A stretch of 8,563 bases of DNA from Alphaproteobacteria bacterium (GTDB taxonomy: Bacteria > Pseudomonadota > Alphaproteobacteria > Kiloniellales > JAKSDN01): NCBI GenBank assembly GCA_030598385.1, contig JAUVQB010000043.1, positions 1 through 8,563 of the forward strand, read 5' to 3'. Under the pieces are notes generated by a model. The model searched no databases, was not told the DNA's origin, and worked only from the letters and a program-made list of their open reading frames with translations. The translations under genes and the position numbers were made by a program. Positions 1 to 7,240 of this stretch are shown piece after piece (position 1 is the first letter of the stretch; every line of letters starts with the position of its first letter).

Positions 1-1167
1 ATCGTTGTCGATGAAGACGTCGCGTACCGCGAAAGGCACGCCCAGACGGTCGGCGAGCGGAGCGCCGACGGCGCCCGGGATCGTTAGCGAGTCCAAATAG
101 AGCAGGCCGCGCGCCTTGAGTTCCACCATGACCTGGGCCATGCCGGGAATGGAGGAGGTGAAGCCGCTGCCCATGTGGTTGTTGACCCCGACGTAACCCT
201 CGAAGCGCGAGAGGCCCCAGGCCAGGCGCCGCGCCAACTCTTCCTTGCCCAGTTCCGCGCGCAAGGCATTGGGGCCCGGATCGTACCGCGGGTCGCGCGG
301 CGCCATGGGAAAGTGGACAAGCAGCTCATGGCCGTTCGATCGGGCCTTGTCTGCGAACTCCTGCAGGGTCTCGGCATAGGTCATCAGGGCGAGCGTCAAG
401 GGGCCCGGCAGTTCGATCGTCCGGCGCGTGTTGGGGCGGTTGAGCCCGAGATCGTCGATCACCAGGGCGATGACCGGGCCCTCGAAGGGTTTGGCCACCG
501 GCACGGCGTGGCGGCGCCAAGTCGGCGGAGTCTGCGGAACGACGCCGGTGGGGCTCAGGCTTTCAAGATCGAGATTGGCGAGGGCGGAATCGATCTGGCC
601 CACGCTCGGCTTCCTGAGCAGTTGGGCCGCCGCCGTTTGCGTGTCGGCAGCGCCGGCCTCTGGGCCCTGGGTGTCGTCGGCTTTCGGACTCTGCCGTTCG
701 ATCAATGCCGCGATCTCGTCGCCTTGCTGGAGCGGCGGCTCCTCCATCCAGGACAGTTGAAGACTCTCATCGGGCACCAGAATGGGCACGGCCTGCGGGT
801 CGGGATGCTTGGCCTCGGGAACGGCCGGCGCGGGGCTGGCAGGTCCGGGCGCAACAAGTTCGGGGGCGGCCGTTTCGGCAGCGGCCAAATCGGGAGGCGC
901 CACATCGGGGGCCGGCGCCGGGGCCATGGGAGTCCGATCTCCGCCTCCGGCCGTCACGAGCGCCGCGCCGAGGTCCGGCACAGAGGGTCCGGCCCCGGCG
1001 AAGTACCAGAGCGCCGTGCCGGCCAGTGCACCCGACGAGACGGCCACGAAACCGCCCAGAATCAGCCGAATGCAAGACAGCCAGAATCGAGCCGTGGCCG
1101 CTTCGGCTTCGGCCCGCGCCATCTGGCGCCGGAGTTCGGGGTCGCTGGGACGCTCCAGGATTGTCAC
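1..1167 (-). CDS. Divergent polysaccharide deacetylase (YibQ/DUF610 family), 3' end outside window
   Basis: Reading the minus strand from a GTG at 1167 gives 389 open codons running off the left edge, so the C-terminus is missing. Residues 1-27 are charged and cytoplasmic. Residues about 28-58 form one hydrophobic segment, probably an uncleaved membrane anchor. Residues 60-125 are a Pro/Ala-rich linker, and 230-389 are the catalytic-type domain. That domain shows the family blocks IDDLG (237-241), HFPM (285-288), GVNNHMGS (327-334), LDS (358-360) and RDVFIDN (382-388). The Asp and His residues in these blocks are presumed metal or catalytic positions by analogy with NodB-fold deacetylases. 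The family (Pfam Polysacc_deac_2) is thought to act on envelope polysaccharide or peptidoglycan in the periplasm; its exact substrate is poorly known. The GTG is preferred because GAGG lies 9 nt upstream and an in-frame TGA closes the frame further up. An internal ATG at 1122 would leave the anchor intact and is the alternative start. Confidence 0.92.
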   Translation of the reverse strand, partial: MTILERPSDPELRRQMARAEAEAATARFWLSCIRLILGGFVAVSSGALAGTALWYFAGAGPSVPDLGAALVTAGGGDRTPMAPAPAPDVAPPDLAAAETAAPELVAPGPASPAPAVPEAKHPDPQAVPILVPDESLQLSWMEEPPLQQGDEIAALIERQSPKADDTQGPEAGAADTQTAAAQLLRKPSVGQIDSALANLDLESLSPTGVVPQTPPTWRRHAVPVAKPFEGPVIALVIDDLGLNRPNTRRTIELPGPLTLALMTYAETLQEFADKARSNGHELLVHFPMAPRDPRYDPGPNALRAELGKEELARRLAWGLSRFEGYVGVNNHMGSGFTSSIPGMAQVMVELKARGLLYLDSLTIPGAVGAPLADRLGVPFAVRDVFIDND

Positions 1168-1176
1168 CGGGCCCCA

Positions 1177-1180
1177 CCTC
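1177..1180 (-). promoter_or_regulatory. Ribosome-binding site of the polysaccharide deacetylase gene
   Basis: GAGG (within GGAAGAGG on the minus strand) lies 9 nt before the GTG at 1167. It is the reason for choosing GTG over the internal ATG at 1122. I see no convincing sigma-70 promoter in the 118-bp gap between cueR and this gene, so read-through from copA-cueR is possible. Confidence 0.5.
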
Positions 1181-1285
1181 TTCCAGCCACGCAAGGGGGC
1201 AGGCGCCGAGACCCGTCCGACAAGTATTCAAACTTCGAAAGGAATCGCATCACCGCAGGCTAATGACTGATTCCGGCCGCATCGG

Positions 1286-1711
1286 TCAATCGCTTTTCTC
1301 AACTTCCATGTCCGCCACGTCACCCTGGCCGGCCAAATCGGCGAGAATTGGGCAGTCCGGCCGCGCGTCCCCATGGCATCGCTCTATCAATTCGTTCAGG
1401 GTATCACGCATGGTCTTCAGGGCGGCGATTTTTCCGTCGATATCCTCGAGATGACGATTGGCCAGGGCCTTGACCCGCCGGCTGCTGCGGCTTCGATCGC
1501 GCCACAGGTCCAGCAGCTCCGCCACCTCGTCGACCGAAAATCCCAGGCTGCGGGCGCGCCGGATGAAGCGCAAGGTCTGCACCTCGTGCTCGCCGTAAAC
1601 GCGGTAGTTGCCGTCGCTCCGCTCCGCTGGCTGGATCAGGCCGATCTCCTCGTAGTAACGGATCGTCTTGGCCGGAATGCCGCTCGCCCGGGCCGCCGTG
1701 CCGATGTTCAT
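1286..1711 (-). CDS. cueR: Copper-responsive MerR-family transcriptional activator CueR/HmrR
   Basis: This 141-residue cytoplasmic regulator has a MerR winged helix-turn-helix at residues 1-70 ([31 protein letters not shown]). A long dimerisation helix follows at about 78-111, then a metal-binding loop. Cys112 and Cys120 ([12 protein letters not shown]) and Ser77 occupy the same positions as in E. coli CueR, where the two Cys bind Cu(I)/Ag(I)/Au(I) and Ser77 marks the monovalent-ion group. This separates it from Zn sensors (ZntR), Hg sensors (MerR) and SoxR. It lacks the E. coli C-terminal CCHH tail. Its ATG overlaps the copA stop by 4 bp (ATGA), and GGAGG lies 6 nt upstream inside the copA 3' end. 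It is therefore co-transcribed behind copA and probably controlled by the operator in front of copA. MerR activators bind between -35 and -10 and untwist the DNA. The family is certain; the metal is inferred from the Cys/Ser pattern and the neighbour. Confidence 0.95.
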   Translation of the reverse strand: MNIGTAARASGIPAKTIRYYEEIGLIQPAERSDGNYRVYGEHEVQTLRFIRRARSLGFSVDEVAELLDLWRDRSRSSRRVKALANRHLEDIDGKIAALKTMRDTLNELIERCHGDARPDCPILADLAGQGDVADMEVEKSD

Positions 1712-4035
1712 GGAGCCCCTCCCGCTTTGTCGAGATCGATACGCCTGAGCAGAAGCGAATTGGTGACCACGCTGACCGAGGACAGCGCCATGGCGCCGCC
1801 GGCGATCACCGGACTCAAGAACCCGAAGGCCGCCAGCGGCAGCCCCAGGATATTGTAGATGAAGGCCCAGAATAGATTCTGCCGGATCTTGCGGTAGGTC
1901 GCCCGGCTGATCAGAATTGCGGCGCCGACAAGCCGCGGATCGCCGCGCAAGAGGGTGATGCCGGCCGTGTGCATGGCGACATCGCTGCCCTCGCCCATGG
2001 CGATGCCGACATCGGCCGCCGCCAGGGCGGGCGCGTCGTTGACGCCGTCGCCGACCATGGCCACGGTACGACCTGTGCGACCTGTGTGACCTGTGCCGCG
2101 CTCGCCGCGCAGGGCCGCAACCGCTTCCGCCTTGTCGGCGGGCAGCACCTCGGCGCGAACCAGGTCGATGCCTAAGGTCTTGGCCACCGCCTCGACCGCC
2201 CGCGTGTTGTCGCCGGAGAGGATGGCCGTGCGAATGCCGGCCTGGTGGAGGTGTGCCACCGCCGCCTTGGCGCCGGGTTTGATCTTGTCGCCCAAGGCCA
2301 TGGCGCCGAGCAGCCGGGGGCCAGCGGTCTCCGCGATCCAGATGACGGTCAGTCCGCGCGCCTCGAGGGCTTCCGCGGCGGCGTCGAGGCCGGCCGTTTC
2401 GGCCCCCAGCTCGGCCATTAGGCGGCGGTTGCCGATGGTGAGTGCATGGCCGTCGACCTCAGCGCTGAGCCCGCGGCCCGGCAGGGCCTCGAAAGCACCG
2501 AGATCGAGCAGCGCCAGCCCCTCCTCCTCGGCGCGCCGCAGGACCGCACTCGCCAGCGGGTGCTCGCTGCCCTGCTGGGCGCTAGCGGCAAGGCTCAAGA
2601 GAGTCTGCTGGTCCAGGCCGGCCTCGGGAGCCACCAAGATGTCCCGCAGCTGCGGCCGGCCCAGCGTCAGGGTGCCGGTCTTGTCGAACACCACCGTATC
2701 GATGGCCCGGGCGCGTTCGAGGGCCTCGGCGTCCTTGATCAGGATGCCGCGCCGCGCCGCCAGGCCGGTCCCGGTCATGAGCGCCGTGGGCGTGGCCAGG
2801 CCGAGGGCGCAGGGACAGGCGATCACCAGGACCGACACGGCGTTGATCACCGCGGTTGCCGTCCCTGCCCCGGCCAGCCACCAGCCGGCGAAGGCCAGCG
2901 CCGCGATGACGATCACCGCCGGCACGAAGACCGCGCTCACCCGGTCGACCAGGCGCTGAACCGGCGGCTTCGAGGCCTGAGCCGTTTGCACCAGGTCGAT
3001 GATGCGCGCCAGCACGGTCCGGGTCCCGACGGCGGTGACCTCGACCCGCAACAGCCCCGAGCCGTTGATCGATCCGCCGGTCACCGGATCCCCGGGCGCT
3101 TTTTCGACCGGCAGGCTCTCGCCGGTCAGCAGCGATTCGTCGGCCTGGCTGTTGCCGGTCAGCACCCGGCCGTCGGCCGCCAGGCGGGTGCCGGGGCGGA
3201 CCACAAGGACGTCCCCGACCCTGAGGGCCGAGACCGCAATCTCCTGCACCTTACCGTCGCGCTCGACCTGGGCGTTTTCCGGGCGCAGCGCCGCCAGGGC
3301 CCGGATCGCCGCGGTGGTCTGGCGCTTCGCCCGGTCCTCCAAGACCCGGCCCAGCAGGACCAAGGTGATGACCGCCGCCGAGGCCTCGAAATAAAGCGGC
3401 GTGCCGCCGCCGGTGAACATCTCACCGCCGGCTGCGAGCGTAAGCACCAGGGAGAGGCCGTAGGCCGCCGTCGTGCCCAGCACAACCAGACTGTCCATGT
3501 TGGCGGATCGCGCTTTCAGCGCCGGCCAGGCCGCCCGGTAAAACCGGGCCCCGGCCCAGAACTGAACCGGCGTCGCCAACAGCAACTGAACGAAAGGCGG
3601 CAGGGCGAAGGGCAATCCCAAGAGGTCCAACAGCATCTGGCTGACCAGCGGCAGGGTCAGCAGGACAGCCACCGCGAGGGTTCTTGCATCCCGCCGCTGG
3701 GTGGCCGCCACGGCGGCCTCGTCGGCGCCCGGCACGACCATTGTGTCGTCCACTAGGTGAGCTTCGTAACCGGCCGATGCCACAGCCTCCACCAGGGACT
3801 CAGTCTCGACCTGCGGGCCGGCCTCGACCCGCGCCCGCCGGGTCGCCAGATTGACGCTGGCCTCGCTCACGCCCGGCACCGCGGCGAGCGACCGCTCCAC
3901 CCGCGCGACGCAACTGGCGCAAGTCATGCCTTCGATTTCGAGATCGAGCGGCCTTGCGGCCACAGGATCGATCTGCGGCTCGATCTGCGGGTCGACCTGT
4001 GGCCCGCCCTCCAGGGATTCGCTTTCCATTGCCAT
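1708..4035 (-). CDS. copA: P1B-1-type Cu+-exporting ATPase CopA
   Basis: This inner-membrane pump couples ATP hydrolysis to export of Cu+ from the cytoplasm. Numbering follows the longest frame, 778 codons from an ATG at 4044. One N-terminal heavy-metal domain carries GMTCASC (39-45). Eight membrane segments are seen at roughly 121-142, 148-167, 184-204, 217-235, 370-391, 397-418, 721-742 and 745-766. CPC (410-412) is the transport motif, and Y730/N731 with M752/S755/S756 complete the Cu(I) signature. TGES (307-310) is the actuator loop, DKTGT (454-458) holds the phosphorylated Asp454, HP (495-496) is in the nucleotide domain and GDGVNDAP (665-672) is the hinge. Length is normal for a single-domain CopA. 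The 4044 ATG lies inside the predicted -10 hexamer, so I place the start at the next ATG (4035), on the predicted +1; 4029 is a further in-frame ATG. Two short in-frame repeats add PQ[VI][DE] units near the N-terminus and TG[RH] units before the hinge. It overlaps cueR by 4 bp. Confidence 0.97.
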   Translation of the reverse strand: MAMESESLEGGPQVDPQIEPQIDPVAARPLDLEIEGMTCASCVARVERSLAAVPGVSEASVNLATRRARVEAGPQVETESLVEAVASAGYEAHLVDDTMVVPGADEAAVAATQRRDARTLAVAVLLTLPLVSQMLLDLLGLPFALPPFVQLLLATPVQFWAGARFYRAAWPALKARSANMDSLVVLGTTAAYGLSLVLTLAAGGEMFTGGGTPLYFEASAAVITLVLLGRVLEDRAKRQTTAAIRALAALRPENAQVERDGKVQEIAVSALRVGDVLVVRPGTRLAADGRVLTGNSQADESLLTGESLPVEKAPGDPVTGGSINGSGLLRVEVTAVGTRTVLARIIDLVQTAQASKPPVQRLVDRVSAVFVPAVIVIAALAFAGWWLAGAGTATAVINAVSVLVIACPCALGLATPTALMTGTGLAARRGILIKDAEALERARAIDTVVFDKTGTLTLGRPQLRDILVAPEAGLDQQTLLSLAASAQQGSEHPLASAVLRRAEEEGLALLDLGAFEALPGRGLSAEVDGHALTIGNRRLMAELGAETAGLDAAAEALEARGLTVIWIAETAGPRLLGAMALGDKIKPGAKAAVAHLHQAGIRTAILSGDNTRAVEAVAKTLGIDLVRAEVLPADKAEAVAALRGERGTGHTGRTGRTVAMVGDGVNDAPALAAADVGIAMGEGSDVAMHTAGITLLRGDPRLVGAAILISRATYRKIRQNLFWAFIYNILGLPLAAFGFLSPVIAGGAMALSSVSVVTNSLLLRRIDLDKAGGAP
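1718..1722 (-). promoter_or_regulatory. cueR ribosome-binding site inside the end of copA
   Basis: GGAGG (within GGGAGGGG) lies 6 nt before the cueR ATG and within the last codons of copA. With the ATGA stop-start overlap it indicates translational coupling of cueR to copA. Confidence 0.65.
2071..2097 (-). repeat. Three tandem 9-bp units in copA
   Basis: On the plus strand the units are acctgtgcg, acctgtgtg and acctgtgcc, back to back. They keep the copA frame and encode G-T-G, H-T-G, R-T-G (residues 650-658), directly before the strand leading to GDGVNDAP. CopA relatives usually have only a short loop here, so this looks like a recent in-frame expansion of a surface loop. I found no sign that it damages the protein. 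Confidence 0.85.
3967..4002 (-). repeat. Three tandem 12-bp units in the copA 5' end
   Basis: On the plus strand the units are ATCGATCTGCGG, CTCGATCTGCGG and GTCGACCTGTGG. They encode PQVD, PQIE and PQID (residues 15-26 of the longest frame), an acidic, proline-rich extension ahead of the metal-binding domain. The frame is kept and the unit differences are few, suggesting slippage or duplication. Confidence 0.85.
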
Positions 4036-4041
4036 GGCCCT

Positions 4042-4072
4042 CATATAAGGATTCCAGTGACTGGAAGGTCAA
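4042..4072 (-). promoter_or_regulatory. CueR-type promoter/operator of the copA-cueR operon
   Basis: On the minus strand a -35 TTGACC (4072-4067) and a -10 TATATG (4047-4042) are separated by 19 bp. This over-long spacing is typical of promoters activated by MerR-family proteins. The spacer contains a perfect 15-bp dyad, TTCCAGT-C-ACTGGAA (4066-4052), in the position of a CueR operator. The CCTTCC half resembles known copper promoters, which carry ACCTTCC...GGAAGGT. Counting from the -10, transcription should start near 4035. The -10 covers the ATG at 4044, so that codon cannot be the translated start of this transcript. Confidence 0.85.
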
Positions 4073-4134
4073 GGCCTGGCGGCCAGCACCCTACGAATGA
4101 CGGTAATGGTCTTCTGGCTCACCGGCGGGCAAGC

Positions 4135-4143
4135 TGATATAAG
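4135..4143 (+). promoter_or_regulatory. Possible extended -10 promoter for the trpG operon
   Basis: TGATATAAG matches the extended -10 pattern TGnTATAAT except for the last base, and sits in the 151-bp divergent gap. It predicts a start near 4150 and a leader of about 46 nt before the trpG ATG. No good -35 is seen: the best candidate is CTGGCT at 4114-4119, spacer 18. The leader has no run of Trp codons or clear attenuator hairpin. This is a candidate only. Confidence 0.35.
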
Positions 4144-4195
4144 GACTCAAGGGTAGATCATCCAAATCCTTAGACGGGCGGCGCAAGTCTCTGAA

Positions 4196-4774
4196 ATGTT
4201 TCTGCTGATCGACAACTACGACAGCTTCACCTACAACCTCTTCCACTTCCTCGGCGAATTGGGGGCGGAGGTCGAGGTGCGGCGCAACGACGCCATCGAG
4301 GCGGCGGCGGCCGTCGAGATGCACCCGCAAGGCATCGTCATGTCGCCGGGCCCTTGCGATCCCGACCGGGCCGGCATCTGTCTCGAGCTGGTCGATGCCG
4401 CCGCCGGCCGGGTGCCCTTGCTCGGGGTTTGCCTCGGCCATCAGGCCATCGGTCAGGCTTTCGGCGGCAGGGTGGTGCGTGCGGATGCGCCGATGCACGG
4501 CAAGCTGAGTCCTGTCCATCATGACGGGCGGGGCGTCTTCGCCGGCCTGCCCTCGCCCTTCGAAGCGACGCGCTACCACTCCCTGGTGGTCGAGCGCGAC
4601 AGCCTGCCCGATGTTCTGGAAGTCGCCGCGGAGACGGAGGACGGCATCGTCATGGGGCTGCGCCACAAGGAGCTGCCGGTCCACGGCGTCCAATTCCACC
4701 CGGAAAGCATCGCCTCAGAACACGGCCACAAACTATTGCAGAACTTCTTGAAATTGGCCGGCCATAACGCCTAA
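4196..4774 (+). CDS. trpG: Anthranilate synthase component II (glutamine amidotransferase)
   Basis: This 192-residue class I glutamine amidotransferase releases ammonia from glutamine for the TrpE subunit, which makes anthranilate from chorismate in the cytoplasm. Visible motifs are [10 protein letters not shown] (6-15), SPGPCDP (50-56), GVCLGHQ (77-83) with the nucleophile Cys79, HGK (101-103), YHSL (127-130) and FHPES (167-171) with His168 and Glu170 of the triad. Length is normal. The ATG at 4196 gives the typical [11 protein letters not shown] start, but no clear Shine-Dalgarno precedes it. It opens the trpGDC-moaC-moeA cluster and is divergent from copA. The family also includes PabA (4-amino-4-deoxychorismate synthase). 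The trpD/trpC neighbours favour TrpG, though a shared TrpG/PabA role cannot be excluded. The partner trpE is not in this window. Confidence 0.95.
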   Translation: MFLLIDNYDSFTYNLFHFLGELGAEVEVRRNDAIEAAAAVEMHPQGIVMSPGPCDPDRAGICLELVDAAAGRVPLLGVCLGHQAIGQAFGGRVVRADAPMHGKLSPVHHDGRGVFAGLPSPFEATRYHSLVVERDSLPDVLEVAAETEDGIVMGLRHKELPVHGVQFHPESIASEHGHKLLQNFLKLAGHNA

Positions 4775-4824
4775 CAAAGCGGCGGAACCCACGCTAGTAT
4801 TGGCGCGTCGACAAAATCCGGCGG

Positions 4825-4829
4825 GGAGG
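4825..4829 (+). promoter_or_regulatory. trpD ribosome-binding site that decides the start
   Basis: GGAGG within GCGGGGAGGATC lies 9 nt upstream of a TTG at 4839. The other in-frame candidate, TTG at 4800, has no such sequence in front of it and would place this purine-rich stretch inside the coding region. Confidence 0.7.
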
Positions 4830-4838
4830 ATCGAGACG

Positions 4839-5870
4839 TTGAGCAGCGAGACCCAGGATCTGAAGGGCTTGTTGGGCCTGGCGGCCAGCGGTCAGGCCCT
4901 GACCGGCGATCAGGCCGAAGAGGCCTTCGACATCATCATGTCGGGCAACGCGACGCCCGCCCAGATCGGCGGATTCCTGATGGCGCTCAGGGTGCGCGGC
5001 GAAACCGTCGACGAGATCACCGGCGCGGCCCGCGCCATGCGGGCCAAGATGCTCACCATCGAGGCCCCGTCCGGCGCCATCGATACCTGCGGCACCGGCG
5101 GCGATGGCTCCGGCACCTACAATATCTCGACGGCGTGCCAGTTCGTCGTCGCCGGCTGCGGCGTGCCGGTGGCCAAGCACGGCAACAAGGCGCTCTCCTC
5201 CAAAAGCGGCGCGGCCGACGTGCTGGCTGCCTTGGGCGTGAACCTGGACGCCGAGATGTCCCTGGTCGAGCGGGCCCTGGCGGAGGCCAGCACCTGCTTC
5301 CTCATGGCGCCGCGCCACCACAGCGCCATGAGGCACGTCGGGCCGGCCCGGGTCGAGCTCGGCACCCGCACCATCTTCAACCTACTGGGCCCGCTCTCCA
5401 ACCCGGCCCGGGTGAAGCGACAGGTCATCGGCGTCTTCTCGCCCGACTGGGTCGAGCCCCTCGCCCAAGTGCTCAAGGGCCTCGGCCACGAACGCGCCTG
5501 GGTGCTGCACGGCGCGGGCGGCCTCGACGAGCTTTCGACCACCGGCACCTCCCTGGTGGCGGAACTGAAGGACGGCGCGGTGAACAGCTTCGAGGTAACG
5601 CCGCAAGACGCCGGCCTGCCGGAGGCCACCTTGAGCGACCTCAAGGGCGGTGACGCAGCGACCAACGCGGCCGCGCTCAAGGCCCTGTTGGACGGCGCGC
5701 CTGGCGCCTACCGGGACGTGGTGCTGTTCGGCAGCGCGGCCGCCCTCATCGTTGCCGGCAAGGCCGCGGACCTGCGCGAGGGCGTCACCATCGCCGCCGA
5801 AGCGGTCGACAGCGGCCGGGCGCGCGCCGCTCTCGACAAGCTGGTCGCCATCACCAACGCTGCGGGCTGA
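4839..5870 (+). CDS. trpD: Anthranilate phosphoribosyltransferase
   Basis: This cytoplasmic enzyme joins anthranilate to PRPP to give phosphoribosyl-anthranilate, the second step of the tryptophan branch. From the TTG at 4839 the protein has 343 residues, the usual family length. A longer frame from TTG at 4800 adds 13 residues of no family character. Motifs are GTGGDG (85-90, PRPP pyrophosphate binding), NIST (95-98), KHGN (113-116), [12 protein letters not shown] (122-133), [15 protein letters not shown] (157-171), [17 protein letters not shown] (174-190) and GLDE (228-231, Mg binding). The N-terminal helical domain (about 1-70) is followed by the alpha/beta domain. It starts 64 nt after trpG and ends 14 nt before trpC, so it is probably on the same transcript. 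TTG is a rare start codon and may limit output, although the ribosome-binding site is strong. Confidence 0.96.
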   Translation: MSSETQDLKGLLGLAASGQALTGDQAEEAFDIIMSGNATPAQIGGFLMALRVRGETVDEITGAARAMRAKMLTIEAPSGAIDTCGTGGDGSGTYNISTACQFVVAGCGVPVAKHGNKALSSKSGAADVLAALGVNLDAEMSLVERALAEASTCFLMAPRHHSAMRHVGPARVELGTRTIFNLLGPLSNPARVKRQVIGVFSPDWVEPLAQVLKGLGHERAWVLHGAGGLDELSTTGTSLVAELKDGAVNSFEVTPQDAGLPEATLSDLKGGDAATNAAALKALLDGAPGAYRDVVLFGSAAALIVAGKAADLREGVTIAAEAVDSGRARAALDKLVAITNAAG

Positions 5871-5884
5871 AAGGGCCGCGGCCG

Positions 5885-6712
5885 GTGAGCGACGTCCTGA
5901 CGCGCATCTGCGCCGACAAGCGCGCCGAGCTCGCCGAGCGCCGGCTGGCGCGGCCGGAGTCCGCGCTTCGGTCGCTGGCGCAAAGCGTGGAACCGCCGCG
6001 CGGCTTTCATCGGGCCTTGGTGGAGGACGCGGCCGGCGGGCGGCCCGTTCTGATCTGCGAGATCAAGAAAGCGTCGCCGAGCAAAGGCTTGATCCGCAAG
6101 GATTTTGACCCAGCCAACCTTGCCCGCGCCTACCAAGCCGGTGGCGCCTCTTGCCTCTCGGTATTGACCGACGCACCATATTTCCAAGGCCGGGACGAGG
6201 ACCTCGTCGCGGCGCGAACGGCGGCGGACCTGCCGGTGCTGCGCAAGGACTTCATGCTCGATCCTTATCAGATCCTCGAGTCTCGGGCGCTGGGCGCCGA
6301 TTGCGTCCTGCTCATCCTGGCGGCCCTCAGCGACCCACAGGCTCTAGAGCTGGAAGACGCGGCGCGGGAACTCGCCATGGACGTGCTGATCGAAGTGCAC
6401 GACTCGGCGGAGCTCGACCGCGCCCTAGGGCTCAAGAGCCCGCTCGTCGGCGTCAACAACCGCAACCTCAAGACCCTCGAGGTCGATCTGGCGACCTGCG
6501 AGGCGCTGGCCCCGCGGGTTCCGGCCGAGCGCCTGGTCGTCGCCGAAAGCGGCCTCACCACGCCGGCCGACCTGACCCGCATGCAAAAGGTCGGCGCCAA
6601 GGCCTTCCTGATCGGCGAATCCCTCATGCGCCAAGCGGACGTGACGGCGGCGACCGCCGCCCTGCTGCGGGCACCGGACGGCCCGCTGGAAAGGACGGCC
6701 GGCCATGGCTGA
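5885..6712 (+). CDS. trpC: Indole-3-glycerol-phosphate synthase
   Basis: This monofunctional TIM-barrel enzyme of 275 residues converts CdRP (1-(2-carboxyphenylamino)-1-deoxyribulose 5-phosphate) to indole-3-glycerol phosphate. Motifs are [11 protein letters not shown] (58-68), [11 protein letters not shown] (92-102), [12 protein letters not shown] (119-130) with the likely general acid Lys121, LIEVHD (168-173) with the likely general base Glu170, [13 protein letters not shown] (189-201), AESGL (220-224) and FLIGESLMR (241-249, phosphate binding). It is not fused to TrpF, unlike the E. coli enzyme. It starts with GTG 14 nt after the trpD stop, with GAAAGGG about 9 nt upstream. Its stop lies 8 bp inside moaC, pointing to translational coupling between the tryptophan and molybdenum-cofactor genes. 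Confidence 0.97.
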   Translation: MSDVLTRICADKRAELAERRLARPESALRSLAQSVEPPRGFHRALVEDAAGGRPVLICEIKKASPSKGLIRKDFDPANLARAYQAGGASCLSVLTDAPYFQGRDEDLVAARTAADLPVLRKDFMLDPYQILESRALGADCVLLILAALSDPQALELEDAARELAMDVLIEVHDSAELDRALGLKSPLVGVNNRNLKTLEVDLATCEALAPRVPAERLVVAESGLTTPADLTRMQKVGAKAFLIGESLMRQADVTAATAALLRAPDGPLERTAGHG

Positions 6713-7181
6713 GCTGAGCCATCTCGACAAGGACGGCAAAGCGGCAATGGTCGACGTCTCGGCCAAGGCGCCGAGCGAGCGCGTCGCCGTCGCCAAGGGC
6801 GCCATCACCATGATGCCCGAGACCCTCGCGCTCATTCAGGAGGGCGGGGTTGCCAAGGGCGATGTGCTGTCGGTCGCCCGCCTCGCCGGCATCATGGGCG
6901 CCAAGCGGACGCCCGACCTGATCCCGCTGTGCCATCCTTTGGCGCTCAGCTCGGTGAAGGTCGAGCTCACTCCGGACCCGGATCGCGCGACGATCGACAT
7001 CGCCGCCACGTGCAAAGTGGTGGCGGCAACCGGGGTCGAGATGGAAGCGCTGACGGCGGTCGCGGTCGCGGCCCTCACCGTCTACGACATGTGCAAGGCC
7101 GTCGACCGCGGCATGACGATCGGCGACATCCGCCTGGTCCACAAGTCGGGCGGCAAGTCCGGCACCTTCGAGGCCCCATGA
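6705..7181 (+). CDS. moaC: Cyclic pyranopterin monophosphate synthase MoaC
   Basis: This 158-residue enzyme completes the first stage of molybdenum-cofactor synthesis, turning the cyclo-dihydro-GTP product of MoaA into cyclic pyranopterin monophosphate. Key residues fall at the same numbers as in E. coli MoaC: Lys51, His77 in LIPLCHPL (72-79), Glu112 and Glu114 in [10 protein letters not shown] (110-119), and Asp128 and Lys131 in YDMCKA (127-132). The N-terminal MVDVS (15-19) and C-terminal KSGGKSG (147-153) are also typical. The ATG at 6705 overlaps the end of trpC by 8 bp, with AAAGGA 9 nt upstream. moaA is not in the window. Its stop overlaps the start of a small ORF leading to moeA. Confidence 0.97.
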   Translation: MAELSHLDKDGKAAMVDVSAKAPSERVAVAKGAITMMPETLALIQEGGVAKGDVLSVARLAGIMGAKRTPDLIPLCHPLALSSVKVELTPDPDRATIDIAATCKVVAATGVEMEALTAVAVAALTVYDMCKAVDRGMTIGDIRLVHKSGGKSGTFEAP

Positions 7182-7240
7182 TGAAACGCGTGATTATACG
7201 CGAGATGCGCCCCGGGATACCCTGGGGGAACGCCCGGTGA
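7178..7240 (+). CDS. Candidate 19-20 codon small ORF bridging moaC and moeA
   Basis: Between moaC and moeA a short frame encodes [19 protein letters not shown], with one extra Met if the first ATG is used. ATG 7178 overlaps the moaC stop by 4 bp (ATGA). ATG 7181 shares one base with it (TGATG) and has GAGG 7 nt upstream. The stop (7238-7240) overlaps the moeA GTG by 3 bases (GTGA). The peptide is basic, with no membrane segment or motif I recognise. It fills the gap exactly and may act mainly by carrying ribosomes through the hairpin at 7210-7227. A chance ORF in GC-rich DNA is the alternative, and no protein-level evidence is visible. Confidence 0.35.
   Translation: MMKRVIIREMRPGIPWGNAR
7210..7227 (+). 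promoter_or_regulatory. Hairpin masking the moeA ribosome-binding region
   Basis: CCCCGGG-ATAC-CCTGGGG folds into a 7-bp stem (one G-U pair) with a 4-nt loop. The 3' arm covers most of GGGGGAA (7224-7230), the only Shine-Dalgarno-like sequence before the moeA GTG at 7237. A weaker 5-bp stem, CGCGT/ACGCG at 7187-7191 and 7198-7202, lies just before it. Translation through the small ORF would open both. This is a fold by eye, not an energy calculation. Confidence 0.4.

Noticed and set aside
175..1263. Plus-strand open frame of 362 codons opposite the deacetylase
   Set aside because: It lies wholly antisense to a frame with clear family motifs, has low-complexity Arg/Gly-rich content and no recognisable domain; long antisense frames are common in GC-rich genes.
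1168..1285. Promoter or terminator between cueR and the deacetylase
   Set aside because: I saw only weak -10-like stretches (such as TTGAAT) without a matching -35, and no stem followed by a T tract.
2446..3756. Plus-strand open frame of 436 codons opposite copA
   Set aside because: Antisense shadow of copA, Gln/Arg/Gly-rich with no domain, and it spans the conserved ATPase motifs on the other strand.
4150..4195. Trp attenuator or leader peptide before trpG
   Set aside because: The short predicted leader has no run of TGG codons and no clear alternative hairpins.
4091..4699. Minus-strand open frame of 202 codons opposite trpG
   Set aside because: Antisense to trpG, His/Asp/Arg-rich without motifs, and extends through the copA-trpG control region.
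4800..4838. Longer trpD starting at TTG 4800
   Set aside because: No ribosome-binding site before it; the added residues do not resemble TrpD, and the GGAGG at 4825-4829 points to TTG 4839.
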